Shown here one piece after another: positions 1 to 7,618 of a stretch of DNA of 20,404 bases. The position numbers and the translations under genes are program-made. The DNA comes from JAAYYM01 sp964483155 (GTDB taxonomy: Bacteria; Bacillota; Clostridia; Lachnospirales; Lachnospiraceae). Numbering within the stretch: the first letter of the stretch is position 1; each line of letters starts with the position of its first letter. The stretch is taken from assembly GCA_964483155.1 (NCBI GenBank), contig CAZAAC010000043.1, positions 1 to 20,404 on the forward strand, written 5' to 3'. The notes below the pieces were generated by a model. It worked only from the letters and a program-made list of their open reading frames with translations, was not told where the DNA came from and searched no databases.

Positions 1-197
1 CCGAGAACAATGACACATTCCGTATCCGCGGGAACTTTTGTCGTAATAAGGTTTTCGACTTTGAACCCTACCAGACTCCTTACGTCATTTAGAACTTCAC
101 AATTGCATCCTCTTTCTATCAGATATCGCTTAATCTGATTTGATAATGCAAAGCCTATATCCTTACTGCTATTTGCCTTAACAATAAAGTTCTTCAT
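1..197 (-). CDS. nadK: NAD kinase, N-terminal part (3' end outside the window)
   Basis: Only the first 65 or so residues are visible, starting MKNFIVKANSSKD and reaching VPADTECVIVLG at the window edge. The end of that stretch reads as the beta strand that leads into the GGDGT nucleotide-binding loop of ATP-NAD kinases, but the loop itself lies outside, so the family is inferred from this lead-in and from position. NAD kinase phosphorylates NAD to NADP in the cytoplasm. The ATG at 195-197 is preceded by an AGAGGGA ribosome binding site about seven bases upstream. It starts 19 bases after the tlyA stop; tlyA followed by nadK (then usually argR and recN) is the common clostridial order. It is presumably cotranscribed with the genes upstream. 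Confidence 0.8.
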   Translation of the reverse strand, partial: MKNFIVKANSSKDIGFALSNQIKRYLIERGCNCEVLNDVRSLVGFKVENLITTKVPADTECVIVL

Positions 198-216
198 CCG
201 TCATCCCTCTTTTTTC

Positions 217-1023
217 CTACTTTAATGTCTCGTTTGCGCTTTTAACAAGCTCTCCGATTTCCAGTTTGAAGTCCTTGTAGTCATTTTCAGTACACTTTTG
301 GATATAGAGTAGATACTCAATATTGCCTTCCGGCCCTTTAATTGGTGAGTACTCCATACCAAGAATTTTAAAATTATTATTTAAACAAAAGCTTACTATT
401 TTTTCAATTACTTCTTCATGAATTTTAGGTTCACGAACAACACCTTTCTTACCAACATTTTCTCTACCTGCTTCAAACTGTGGTTTGATAAGGCATACCA
501 TATGTGCACCTTCCTGAAGCAAGTCATATGCGGCAGGTAAAATCTTTGTCAGTGAAATAAAGGATACATCTGTCGCAGCAAATTCAATAACGTCCGGTAT
601 TTTATCTTTGGTAATATAACGAAAATTAGTTTTTTCCATGCATACGACTCTGCTATCCTGTCGTAACTTCCATGCTAATTGTCCATGTCCTACATCTATA
701 GCATAAACCTTCCTCGCACCGTTTTGTAACATACAATCGGTAAACCCTCCAGTAGATGCCCCTATGTCCATACATATCTTGTCACCCACATCTATTTTAA
801 AAACAGATATGGCTTTGTCAAGCTTTAATCCGCCCCTGCTTACATAGGGAAGCGTATTTCCTTTCATTTCAATTTCAATTCCATCTTCCTCAAAAACTGT
901 TCCTGCTTTATCTTCACGCTGTCCCTTGATAAAAACATTTCCAGCCATAATAATCGCCTTTGCCTTTTCCCGAGACTCTGCCAATCCTGCTTTTACAAGT
1001 AGAACATCTAATCTTTCTTTCAT
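217..1023 (-). CDS. tlyA: TlyA family rRNA 2'-O-methyltransferase
   Basis: A 268-residue protein with two domains. Residues 3-60 form an S4-like RNA-binding domain (RLDVLLVKAGLAESREKAK). Residues 61-250 form an FtsJ/RrmJ-type SAM methyltransferase: SRGGLKL with Lys67, the SAM-binding loop DIGASTGGFTD at 86-96, TDVSFISL at 151-158 and LIKPQFEAGR at 178-187. Lys67, Asp152 and Lys180 fit the catalytic Lys-Asp-Lys arrangement of the family. Members methylate ribose 2'-OH groups of 16S and/or 23S rRNA, and they are often mis-named hemolysin A. The start overlaps the dxs stop by four bases (ATGA), which implies translational coupling; a separate Shine-Dalgarno is weak. Length is normal. Which rRNA position is modified cannot be read from the sequence. 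Confidence 0.95.
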   Translation of the reverse strand: MKERLDVLLVKAGLAESREKAKAIIMAGNVFIKGQREDKAGTVFEEDGIEIEMKGNTLPYVSRGGLKLDKAISVFKIDVGDKICMDIGASTGGFTDCMLQNGARKVYAIDVGHGQLAWKLRQDSRVVCMEKTNFRYITKDKIPDVIEFAATDVSFISLTKILPAAYDLLQEGAHMVCLIKPQFEAGRENVGKKGVVREPKIHEEVIEKIVSFCLNNNFKILGMEYSPIKGPEGNIEYLLYIQKCTENDYKDFKLEIGELVKSANETLK

Positions 1024-2885
1024 AAACTCACATATTCTGCAATGACTCTTTTAATAATGGACTCATTATCGATTGCAACCTCTCTTTTAAGCAATTCCAC
1101 ATTGCCATGTTCTACATATTCGTCCGATAATGCCACAACAGCCACCTTAACGTCAAGACACTTTTCATAGCAGTAGGCCCTTACTTTTTCTCCGAATCCA
1201 CCACTTTGCACATTTTCCTCGAGTGTTACGAATAAAGAATGTCCCTCGGATAATTCTGATAGTAATGCCCCGTCTATTGGTTTAACAAATCTTGCATTAA
1301 TAAGGCTACAGGGGAATCCTCTATCTTTTAATTCATGTCTGATTGCTTCGGCGGATTTCACCATACTTCCTACGGCAATCAATGCAATATCACTCTCTTC
1401 ATACAATAACTCACTCTTTCCGAATACAATCGGTTCACGAAATTCTTTTAATCCCTCATATGCCTCACCTCTTGGATATCGAAGTGCAATAGGCCCCCTA
1501 AACTGAACGGCAAATTTCATCATATCAGATAGCTCCCATTTATTCTTGGGTGCCATAATCTGCATGTTGGGAATTGAAGAAAGATATGATAAATCAAAAA
1601 TCCCCTGATGGGTTTCTCCATCACTCCCCACTAAGCCCGCTCTATCTATGGCAAATACAACAGGAAGATTCTGAATACACACATCATGCAGTATCTGATC
1701 ATAAGCCCGCTGTAAAAAGGAGGAATAGATTGCCACAATTGGTCTAAGACCTCCCGCAGCAAGCCCCGCAGCAAATGTTACTGCATGTTGCTCTGCAATA
1801 CCCACATCAAAAAATCGATTAGGATACATATTAGAAAAACGCTTAAGCCCTGTTCCATCAGGCATCGCCGCTGTAATCGCAACGACCTCTTCATTTCTTG
1901 CCCCCAATTTCGTCATAACTGTTGAAAAAATATCGGTATAGCTAGCTTTTGCTCTATTTACAGACGGTAATCCTGTCTCAATCTCAAACGGCTCTGCACT
2001 ATGAAATCTTGCGGGATGTCGTTCTGCAGGCATATATCCTTTTCCCTTTTTTGTATTTACATGAATCAATACAGCCTTTTCTACTTTTCGTGCTTCTTTT
2101 ATCACTTTTGTAAGTGCATTTATATCATGTCCGTCAACAGGTCCGAGATATGTAATTCCCATATCTTCAAAAAACATTCCTGGAACAACAAGTTGTTTGA
2201 TTCCACTCTTATATTTTTTTAATTTATCAACGACAGCATCTCCGTATTTCGGAATTTTTAACAAACTACGCTCTAGGCTGACTTTAAAGTCCTTATAAGC
2301 ATCCGCTGTTCTGATACTACGCAAATATTTTGATACACCACCTACATTTTCAGCAATTGACATATTATTATCATTTAAAACAATAATGAAATTTGTTTCC
2401 AGACGGGAGGCATTGTTAAATGCTTCATATGCCATTCCGCCAGTTAATGCACCATCTCCGATGACTGTAACAACCGTATAGTCTTCTCCCTTTATATCAC
2501 GTGCCTTTACTAACCCAAGTCCTGCCGAAATGGAGGTTGAGCTGTGTCCTGTATCAAATGCATCACATGCACTTTCTTTCCTTTTGGGAAATCCACTCAT
2601 ACCGCCGTACTTACGCAGTTTATCAAAATCCTCTCTCCTGCCAGTCAGCAATTTATGCGTGTATGACTGATGTCCTACATCCCAAACAATTTTATCTTCT
2701 GGTAAGTCCAGCATAAGATGCAGAGCCATCGTTAATTCTACCACACCTAGATTAGATCCTAAATGTCCACCTAAAACGCTTATTTTCTGAATTAAAAATT
2801 GCCTGATTTCCTCGGCCAGCATATCATATTCTTCTTTTTCAATATTTTTTATGTCATTCGGTTCATTGATACGTTCCAAAACCAT
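1020..2885 (-). CDS. dxs: 1-deoxy-D-xylulose-5-phosphate synthase
   Basis: A 621-residue thiamine-diphosphate enzyme that condenses pyruvate with glyceraldehyde 3-phosphate, the first step of the MEP isoprenoid pathway; cytoplasmic. Visible motifs are DVGHQSYTHKLLTGR (69-83), the ThDP-binding GDGALTGG (143-150) with NDNNMSIAENVG (171-182), YLGPVDGHD (246-254), and the pyrimidine-domain motif FDVGIAEQHAVT (359-370) with the conserved catalytic Glu365. DRAGLVGSDGETHQG follows in the same domain, and a C-terminal transketolase domain completes the protein. Length is typical. The ATG sits two bases after the ispA stop, with AAGGGAG inside the last ispA codons as ribosome binding site. Its 3' end overlaps tlyA. 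Pairing with ispA makes this an isoprenoid module within the operon. Confidence 0.98.
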   Translation of the reverse strand: MVLERINEPNDIKNIEKEEYDMLAEEIRQFLIQKISVLGGHLGSNLGVVELTMALHLMLDLPEDKIVWDVGHQSYTHKLLTGRREDFDKLRKYGGMSGFPKRKESACDAFDTGHSSTSISAGLGLVKARDIKGEDYTVVTVIGDGALTGGMAYEAFNNASRLETNFIIVLNDNNMSIAENVGGVSKYLRSIRTADAYKDFKVSLERSLLKIPKYGDAVVDKLKKYKSGIKQLVVPGMFFEDMGITYLGPVDGHDINALTKVIKEARKVEKAVLIHVNTKKGKGYMPAERHPARFHSAEPFEIETGLPSVNRAKASYTDIFSTVMTKLGARNEEVVAITAAMPDGTGLKRFSNMYPNRFFDVGIAEQHAVTFAAGLAAGGLRPIVAIYSSFLQRAYDQILHDVCIQNLPVVFAIDRAGLVGSDGETHQGIFDLSYLSSIPNMQIMAPKNKWELSDMMKFAVQFRGPIALRYPRGEAYEGLKEFREPIVFGKSELLYEESDIALIAVGSMVKSAEAIRHELKDRGFPCSLINARFVKPIDGALLSELSEGHSLFVTLEENVQSGGFGEKVRAYCYEKCLDVKVAVVALSDEYVEHGNVELLKREVAIDNESIIKRVIAEYVSL

Positions 2886-2887
2886 AA

Positions 2888-3799
2888 CTATTTCTCCCTT
2901 GTAATTAATGACTCTACTAATACTGTCAAATAATCATTCTTATTGTTAAAGGAATTTAGTATAGTAAGCGCATCTTTTGAATATCTTGCCACATCTTTCT
3001 GTGACTGCTCTAATCCCTTTAACGTAACATATGTTATTTTTTTATTCTTCTCATCACTACCGATTGGTTTTCCAAGTATTTCAGTTGAAGAAGTAATATC
3101 CAGAATGTCATCCTGAATCTGAAAAGCCAGACCAATATTCATTGCACAATTTTCTATTGCAATAATCTCATCTTCATTGGCTCCTGCAAGTATCGCTCCA
3201 ACGGACATTGCACTCTGAATTAAAGCACTCGTTTTATGTTTATGAATAAAAATAAGATTTTCTTCATCTGTCTCATTTATCTTCTCTTCGGCTTCAATAT
3301 CTGCTGTCTGGCCGCCTATCATACCATAAATACCTGCACGTTTTGCTAATACCATAAGTGCTCTGGCAATTCTATTTTCCTCTATATTTTTATTATTCAC
3401 ATCAACATCAATTAATGCCGTCAAAGCAGTTTCAAAAGCAAGATTCAAAAGAGCATCTCCAGCCAAAATAGCCATTGCTTCACCATAAACAATATGTGTG
3501 GTCTTTTTGCCTCTTCTATATTCATCATTATCCATAGCTGGCAAATCATCATGTACAAGCGAATACGTATGAATCATTTCTATTGCTGCCATAAAGGGTT
3601 CAATTATTTGCCCTTTTCCACCAAACATTTTATATGTTTCCCACATAAGTAATGGCCTGATTCTCTTGCCGCCAGCCTTCATACTATAATTCATTGCGGC
3701 AATTACTGTTTTCTGATATCCTGTCTCCTGCGGGAGATACGAAAGCAATATCTGTTCTATAAATGCCGTCCTTTTTTCGGTTTCTTGTTTAAAATTCAT
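2888..3799 (-). CDS. ispA: Short-chain polyprenyl diphosphate synthase (farnesyl/geranyl type)
   Basis: A 303-residue trans-prenyltransferase that condenses isopentenyl diphosphate with allylic diphosphates. The first aspartate-rich motif is HDDLPAMDND (83-92), with the four-residue insertion usual in bacterial farnesyl diphosphate synthases; the second is QIQDDILD (227-234). KAGGKRIRP at 41-49 supplies the diphosphate-binding Lys/Arg. I chose the ATG at 3797-3799 because AAGGGTGA lies six bases upstream. The in-frame ATG 18 bases earlier (3817) has no ribosome binding site and would overlap xseB by 29 bases. With the chosen start the overlap with xseB is 11 bases. Chain length (C10, C15 or C20) cannot be fixed by eye; C15 is the usual activity of genes in this position beside xseB and dxs. 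Confidence 0.95.
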   Translation of the reverse strand: MNFKQETEKRTAFIEQILLSYLPQETGYQKTVIAAMNYSMKAGGKRIRPLLMWETYKMFGGKGQIIEPFMAAIEMIHTYSLVHDDLPAMDNDEYRRGKKTTHIVYGEAMAILAGDALLNLAFETALTALIDVDVNNKNIEENRIARALMVLAKRAGIYGMIGGQTADIEAEEKINETDEENLIFIHKHKTSALIQSAMSVGAILAGANEDEIIAIENCAMNIGLAFQIQDDILDITSSTEILGKPIGSDEKNKKITYVTLKGLEQSQKDVARYSKDALTILNSFNNKNDYLTVLVESLITREK

Positions 3800-3995
3800 C
3801 AAGTTCACCCTTTTCATTCATAATAAGAATCTGCTTTTCTACGCGCGCAATTCTATCATTACAAGTTTTCAATAATGCAATCCCTTTATGATAGACCTTA
3901 AATGAATCCTCTAAAGATATATTTTCTGATTCTAATTGTTTCAGTGATTCCTCAACCTGTAAAAATGCTTCTTCGAGAGAAATATCCTTATTCAT
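3789..3995 (-). CDS. xseB: Exodeoxyribonuclease VII small subunit
   Basis: A 68-residue, mostly helical acidic protein (SLEEAFLQVEESLKQLES, then SLEDSFKVYHKGIALLK). Its length and the Leu/Glu/Lys-rich coiled-coil character are those of the XseB subunit, several copies of which bind one XseA to form the single-strand-specific exonuclease VII. The ATG at 3993-3995 has a clear GGAGGG ribosome binding site six bases upstream. It overlaps the end of xseA by eight bases and the start of ispA by 11 bases, so the three genes are probably translationally coupled. Identification rests on size, composition and its position directly after xseA. Confidence 0.95.
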   Translation of the reverse strand: MNKDISLEEAFLQVEESLKQLESENISLEDSFKVYHKGIALLKTCNDRIARVEKQILIMNEKGELDEF

Positions 3996-5205
3996 TGTAA
4001 TCCCTCCTGATTTTCTCTTTATCTAAAACCTTTGCAGTTATTATACCATTCTTCATTTGTAGCACCAATTTCTGATTGATTTCAACTTTTTCAATATCGA
4101 CTATTGGCATGCCCTCTGTATTAGTTACATATGTCATACCTTGCTTTAAACGCTCCAGCGGAGATAATCCATTCATTCTCTCAATCAATAACTGCATCTT
4201 ATGTTTTTTTTGTAATAAAATCTTTTCCATTGCTTCCTGTAATTTACCTTCCAGCTCAGCCACATGCATTTTCATTTCTCTAATTTTGCTAAGTGGACTT
4301 AAAAAAGAAAGGCGTATTTCAAGTTGTTCATAACGAGCTTTTATGAAAGCGAGTTTTGAACGAATCAGATGATTAAACTGACTATACTCATCAAAACACC
4401 TTTCCGTATATTCTGCAAATGAAAAAATAACCATTTCAGCTGCCGCTGAAGGTGTAGGTGCACGTAAATCTGCAACATAATCAGCAATCGTTATATCTGT
4501 CTCATGTCCGACTGCGGAAACAATAGGAATGGTACATTCAAAAATTGCTCTTGCCACCGCCTCTTCATTAAATGCCCACAAATCTTCTATTGATCCACCG
4601 CCTCGGCCAACAATGATTACATCCGGCTTCACTGTTTCAAGTGCATGTATGCCATTTACAATACTCTCAGCTGCTCCTTCACCTTGTACTTTTGCTGGAT
4701 ATAGTATTAACTGTACATACGGATTTCTTCTCTTCGAAATGTTTATAATATCTTGGATTGCTGCACCTGTAGATGCAGTCACGACTCCAACACAAAGTGC
4801 ATACTTTGGGATAGGCTGCTTGTACTCTGGAGAAAACATTCCCATATCACTTAATTCTCTTTTTAATTTCTCAAATTTTTCATATAAAATCCCAGCACCG
4901 TCTAGAAAAATTTCTTCTGCATATAACTGGTACTTTCCGTCCCGTTCATATACTTCTATACTTCCGCATGTGATGATTTGCTGACCTTCTTGCAATTGAA
5001 ATTTCAGACCGCTTCTATTTCCGGAAAACATAACGCATGCTATTATTCCGTTTTTATCTTTCATCGTAAAATAGATATGTCCGCTAGAATGATATTTTAC
5101 ATTCGAAACTTCGCCCTTAATGTAAATACTTTTTAGCATAAAATCTTGTGCAAACATATTTTTGATATAAGAATTGATTTGTCCTACAGAATATACATTT
5201 CTCAT
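3988..5205 (-). CDS. xseA: Exodeoxyribonuclease VII large subunit
   Basis: The catalytic subunit of exonuclease VII, which degrades single-stranded DNA from both ends. Residues 1-100 form the OB-fold nucleic-acid-binding domain (VGQINSYIKNMF, GEVSNVKYHSSGHIYFTMKD). The catalytic domain follows with GVVTASTGAAIQDI (140-153), GRGGGSIEDLWAFNEE (200-215) and SAVGHETDITIADYVADLRA (230-249), then a long helical region and a short C-terminal beta segment. I set the start at the ATG 5203-5205, preceded by GAGG at six bases; a TTG four codons upstream (5217) would give a 409-residue product but has no ribosome binding site. The resulting 405 residues match the usual length for Firmicutes. The gene starts 19 bases after nusB and overlaps xseB. 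Confidence 0.97.
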   Translation of the reverse strand: MRNVYSVGQINSYIKNMFAQDFMLKSIYIKGEVSNVKYHSSGHIYFTMKDKNGIIACVMFSGNRSGLKFQLQEGQQIITCGSIEVYERDGKYQLYAEEIFLDGAGILYEKFEKLKRELSDMGMFSPEYKQPIPKYALCVGVVTASTGAAIQDIINISKRRNPYVQLILYPAKVQGEGAAESIVNGIHALETVKPDVIIVGRGGGSIEDLWAFNEEAVARAIFECTIPIVSAVGHETDITIADYVADLRAPTPSAAAEMVIFSFAEYTERCFDEYSQFNHLIRSKLAFIKARYEQLEIRLSFLSPLSKIREMKMHVAELEGKLQEAMEKILLQKKHKMQLLIERMNGLSPLERLKQGMTYVTNTEGMPIVDIEKVEINQKLVLQMKNGIITAKVLDKEKIRRDYNE

Positions 5206-5224
5206 AATCTGCCTCAAATTATTG

Positions 5225-5635
5225 TTATTCGTTTATACTCTTTAAAATCTTAGATAATACACCATTTACAAAAGAAGATGACTCATCTTGACCATAACGC
5301 TTAGCTAATTCAACTGCCTCGTTTATTGCGACACTAACTGGAATGTCATCATCAAATTTTATTTCATAGACTGCAAGACGGATAATAGCCAAATCTACCT
5401 TGCCCATTCTAGATATATTCCACCCCTCTGACGAATTGACAATTATTTTATCAATCTCAGAAAGCTCTGCTACGACTTTTTCAAATTTTTCATGAATATA
5501 CTCTAATTGCTTAGATGGCTCTTCCCACAAATCCTCCATGTAAATTTGTATCTGCTTAGGCATTTCAGAAGCATCATGAAATTCAGTCCTAAACAACAAT
5601 TTGAATATATGCTCCCGCAATTGTCTTCTACTCAT
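5225..5635 (-). CDS. nusB: Transcription antitermination protein NusB
   Basis: A 136-residue all-helical RNA-binding protein. The N-terminus MSRRQLREHIFKLLF matches the basic helix that opens NusB proteins, and the C-terminal stretch VAINEAVELAKRYGQDESS followed by FVNGVLSKI is the most conserved NusB signature. NusB pairs with NusE (ribosomal protein S10) on boxA RNA to form the antitermination complex that keeps RNA polymerase on rRNA operons. The ATG has a GGGAG ribosome binding site seven bases upstream. It follows the asp23-like gene by 86 bases holding two inverted repeats, and precedes xseA by 19 bases. Length is normal. Confidence 0.97.
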   Translation of the reverse strand: MSRRQLREHIFKLLFRTEFHDASEMPKQIQIYMEDLWEEPSKQLEYIHEKFEKVVAELSEIDKIIVNSSEGWNISRMGKVDLAIIRLAVYEIKFDDDIPVSVAINEAVELAKRYGQDESSSFVNGVLSKILKSINE

Positions 5636-5659
5636 ATTAATCTCCCACTATTTTCCCAA

Positions 5660-5713
5660 GGAATATTATATTCCTATAAAGGTCAGCATATTGAATCATT
5701 CCACATGCTGACC
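5660..5713 (-). other. Two inverted repeats between the asp23-like gene and nusB
   Basis: On the minus strand, GGTCAGCAT (5713-5705) and ATGCTGACC (5689-5681) form a perfect nine-pair stem with a 15-base loop, starting nine bases after the asp23-like stop. After six bases (TTTATA) a second palindrome, GGAATA-TAA-TATTCC, occupies 5674-5660. The T-rich tail is too short for a confident intrinsic terminator, and nusB has no promoter that I can see in this gap. An mRNA processing or stability element, or a leaky terminator, is the more likely role. Confidence 0.45.
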
Positions 5714-5721
5714 ATAAAATA

Positions 5722-6105
5722 CTACTTCTGTTTTACCATATTAATACCCGCAATACGAATATTTACATCTGCCACTTCGAGACCTGTCATATTTTCTATC
5801 GATGTTTTAATTTTTTCCTGTACTTTCTTACACGTTGTTGGAATGTTATATCCATATTCCATAATCAATGCTATATCAACTGAAACAACTGCATCAAGTA
5901 ACTCTACTTTGACACCCTTATTCACCGTTTTCATACCTGCCTTACTCATTAACTCCTTCGTAATATTACCTACTGTTGAAGCAACTCCATCAATTTCTAG
6001 CGCCGCAAGAGCCGCAATATTTGCCACTACATCATCTGCGATTCTAACCTCTCCATATGCGTCTCCCTGCAATGTATGTGAGTTTTTTTCTGCTTCCTTC
6101 ATCAT
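5722..6105 (-). CDS. Asp23/Gls24 family envelope stress response protein
   Basis: A 127-residue protein of the Asp23/Gls24 (DUF322) family, recognised from GEVRIADDVVANIAALAALE (residues 19-38) followed by IDGVAS and the later VDIALIMEYGYNIPTTCKKV stretch. There is no signal peptide or membrane segment. Family members form abundant cytoplasmic or membrane-associated assemblies linked to alkaline or envelope stress, but their molecular activity is not settled. In many Clostridia a copy sits just upstream of nusB, as here. Two consecutive ATG codons are possible starts; AGGAGG lies nine bases before the first. An extended -10 promoter and an 11-base-spaced direct repeat precede it, so it is probably the first gene of the nusB-nadK operon. 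Confidence 0.93.
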   Translation of the reverse strand: MMKEAEKNSHTLQGDAYGEVRIADDVVANIAALAALEIDGVASTVGNITKELMSKAGMKTVNKGVKVELLDAVVSVDIALIMEYGYNIPTTCKKVQEKIKTSIENMTGLEVADVNIRIAGINMVKQK

Positions 6106-6121
6106 ATTGTGTTACCTCCTG

Positions 6122-6141
6122 TAAGCGCATATTAAGCGCAT
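6122..6141 (-). repeat. Direct repeat ATGCGCTTA x2 upstream of the asp23-like gene
   Basis: The nine-mer ATGCGCTTA (minus strand) occurs at 6141-6133 and again at 6130-6122, an 11-base period close to one helical turn. It lies between the proposed promoter and the AGGAGG ribosome binding site, in the predicted 5' untranslated region. It could be an operator with two half-sites or a chance repeat. Confidence 0.5.
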
Positions 6142-6163
6142 TAAATTCATACCAACATGTTAT

Positions 6164-6172
6164 ATTATATCA
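6164..6172 (-). promoter_or_regulatory. Extended -10 promoter for the asp23-nusB operon
   Basis: The minus strand reads TGATATAAT at 6172-6164, a consensus TATAAT with the TGn extension. The hexamer 17 bases upstream (TATGCA) is a poor -35, which is tolerable for an extended -10 promoter. It would start transcription about 50 bases before the ATG of the asp23-like gene. Confidence 0.5.
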
Positions 6173-6199
6173 AATAGGTTACTTTTTGCATAGACAAAT

Positions 6200-7456
6200 T
6201 TAAAGATAAAAAATAAAGGATAGCTGCTCCGATAGTTCAAGATAATTTGCACTTTGACTACCATTCAGGTACTCAAATATGTTTTGATCCTCCAATAAAT
6301 ACTGCCGAATCAAGTGATATACATTTTCATCTGCACATTTAATTAATATGGAGGGGCTTCCTTCACTGTATGCTTCCGCAAATAATCTCGCTATCTTCTC
6401 TTCATCACACGCTTCGAAATAGATACCCTCCTGCACATAATAATTATAGTCCATGGAATTGCATTGCGGTATTGCAATTGCCGAATCAATAACATGTGTT
6501 TTTGAAAGCATTTTATCCGTTATACAAAGATAATCATAATTAATCTCTGGCGCATAAGTCGTACTACTCGTCATATCTTCTGATCCGGTGAGGCTATAGG
6601 AAGCATCTCCCCATGTTGTATCTACATAGTAATACTGGTCTCCCATTTTCACCAAATTCCAAACATGTGGTTCTGAATCCTTTACCTGTCCTTCTACGAG
6701 CGTACAAAACAAACCAAGTTTATTCAGCAAATACTGCGTTGCTTTTGCATAGCCCTGACATACGCTTCGTCCATTAATAAAAACACTACAAATATTCTGA
6801 TTATCTTCTACTGTCCGATCATATTCCGTATGTAATACAAGATACTCATAAATATATCTGATCTTTTCATAATCAGAAGCTCCTTCATCTATCCCTGCAA
6901 GACAAGTACTTACGCTTTCTGCAATCAAAATTTCTTTTTTTGCTCTCTGTTCTTGGTTCATTGCATAAATTCCAGAAAAAAGAATTTCTTCTAACACACC
7001 ATTACGTGTACGTTTTGTTGTTGTATAACCGTTTACATAAAATATTTCCGGATGATCAATCAGTACGTATTCAAATACTCTGTCAATCTGTTCTGCATCC
7101 AAAGAAGAAATCTTAATATCGTCTTTCATATTAACAATAATCGTCAACAGCTCAACGTAAAGTTCGCGATCAGCTTCTGTCAGCAATGAATATGCGTAAT
7201 AACCGCTCTGTTCTTCAACTGCCTTCATTGTGTCTTCAGATTCAGCTATATTCTCTTCTTCTCCTGCCAAAATCTCTTCTGTTTCTTCCACAACCAAAAT
7301 AGGCGGCTCATAATTCTCTGCACTTTCCTCGACTGTGACTTGGTCTTCCCCTAGATAATTCTGCGCATAATCCTTGACTTCTTCAGATGAACATCCCGCT
7401 GGCAAGGTAATTGATAATGCAATTACAATTATTGTAAAATATCTTTTCATTTTCAT
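6200..7456 (-). CDS. Predicted exported transglutaminase-like (papain-fold) protein, possible lipoprotein
   Basis: A 418-residue protein. Residues 1-21 are a signal peptide with a basic start and hydrophobic core (YFTIIVIALSITLPAG) ending before Cys22. LPAGC resembles a lipobox, but Pro at -3 is atypical, so lipidation is uncertain. Residues 36-85 are a Glu-rich acidic linker. Residues 195-285 form a transglutaminase/protease-like core with the triad Cys233 (GRSVCQGYA), His264 (EPHVWNLV) and Asp279 (YYYVDTTWGD). In bacteria this fold can be a cysteine protease, amidase or transamidase; the substrate is unknown. No recognised domain follows the core. The ATG has GAGGAAG six bases upstream. It lies 155 bases after prfC, past the 40-bp repeats, with no good promoter of its own, so readthrough from deoB-prfC is possible. 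Confidence 0.85.
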   Translation of the reverse strand: MKMKRYFTIIVIALSITLPAGCSSEEVKDYAQNYLGEDQVTVEESAENYEPPILVVEETEEILAGEEENIAESEDTMKAVEEQSGYYAYSLLTEADRELYVELLTIIVNMKDDIKISSLDAEQIDRVFEYVLIDHPEIFYVNGYTTTKRTRNGVLEEILFSGIYAMNQEQRAKKEILIAESVSTCLAGIDEGASDYEKIRYIYEYLVLHTEYDRTVEDNQNICSVFINGRSVCQGYAKATQYLLNKLGLFCTLVEGQVKDSEPHVWNLVKMGDQYYYVDTTWGDASYSLTGSEDMTSSTTYAPEINYDYLCITDKMLSKTHVIDSAIAIPQCNSMDYNYYVQEGIYFEACDEEKIARLFAEAYSEGSPSILIKCADENVYHLIRQYLLEDQNIFEYLNGSQSANYLELSEQLSFIFYL

Positions 7457-7513
7457 AAATTTCTTCCTCGTTATAACACATAAATCTTACTAGACGGCTA
7501 CAAATGTACTAAC

Positions 7514-7618
7514 ACTTCGTAAACTCGGCACTTATCCTTTGTACACGAGATTTACTTCGTAAACTCGGCACTTATCCTTTGTACACGAGATTTACTTCGT
7601 AAACTCGGCACTTATCCT
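7514..7618. repeat. 40-bp tandem repeat, 2.6 copies, with internal hairpins
   Basis: Copies lie at 7514-7553, 7554-7593 and 7594-7618 (the last truncated after 25 bases). As far as I can compare them they are identical. Each full junction holds an inverted repeat, CGAG-A-TTTAC-TTC-GTAAA-CTCG on the plus strand (7546-7567 and 7586-7607): nine pairs, one bulge and a three-base loop. Read with prfC (minus strand), the first copy starts in the last codons of prfC and contains its TAA stop. There is no U-tract after the hairpins, so they do not look like intrinsic terminators. No coding potential, and I saw no other copy in this window. Confidence 0.95.

Noticed and set aside
4529..4984. 151-codon plus-strand ORF opposite xseA
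   Set aside because: It is antisense to conserved XseA motifs, has no ribosome binding site and resembles no protein.
1..6105. The asp23-nusB-xseAB-ispA-dxs-tlyA-nadK order as a new system
   Set aside because: This is a known conserved clostridial housekeeping order and needs no new explanation.
5507..6124. 205-codon plus-strand ORF opposite nusB and the asp23-like gene
   Set aside because: It is antisense to two well-supported genes and their intergenic inverted repeats; no promoter or ribosome binding site fits.
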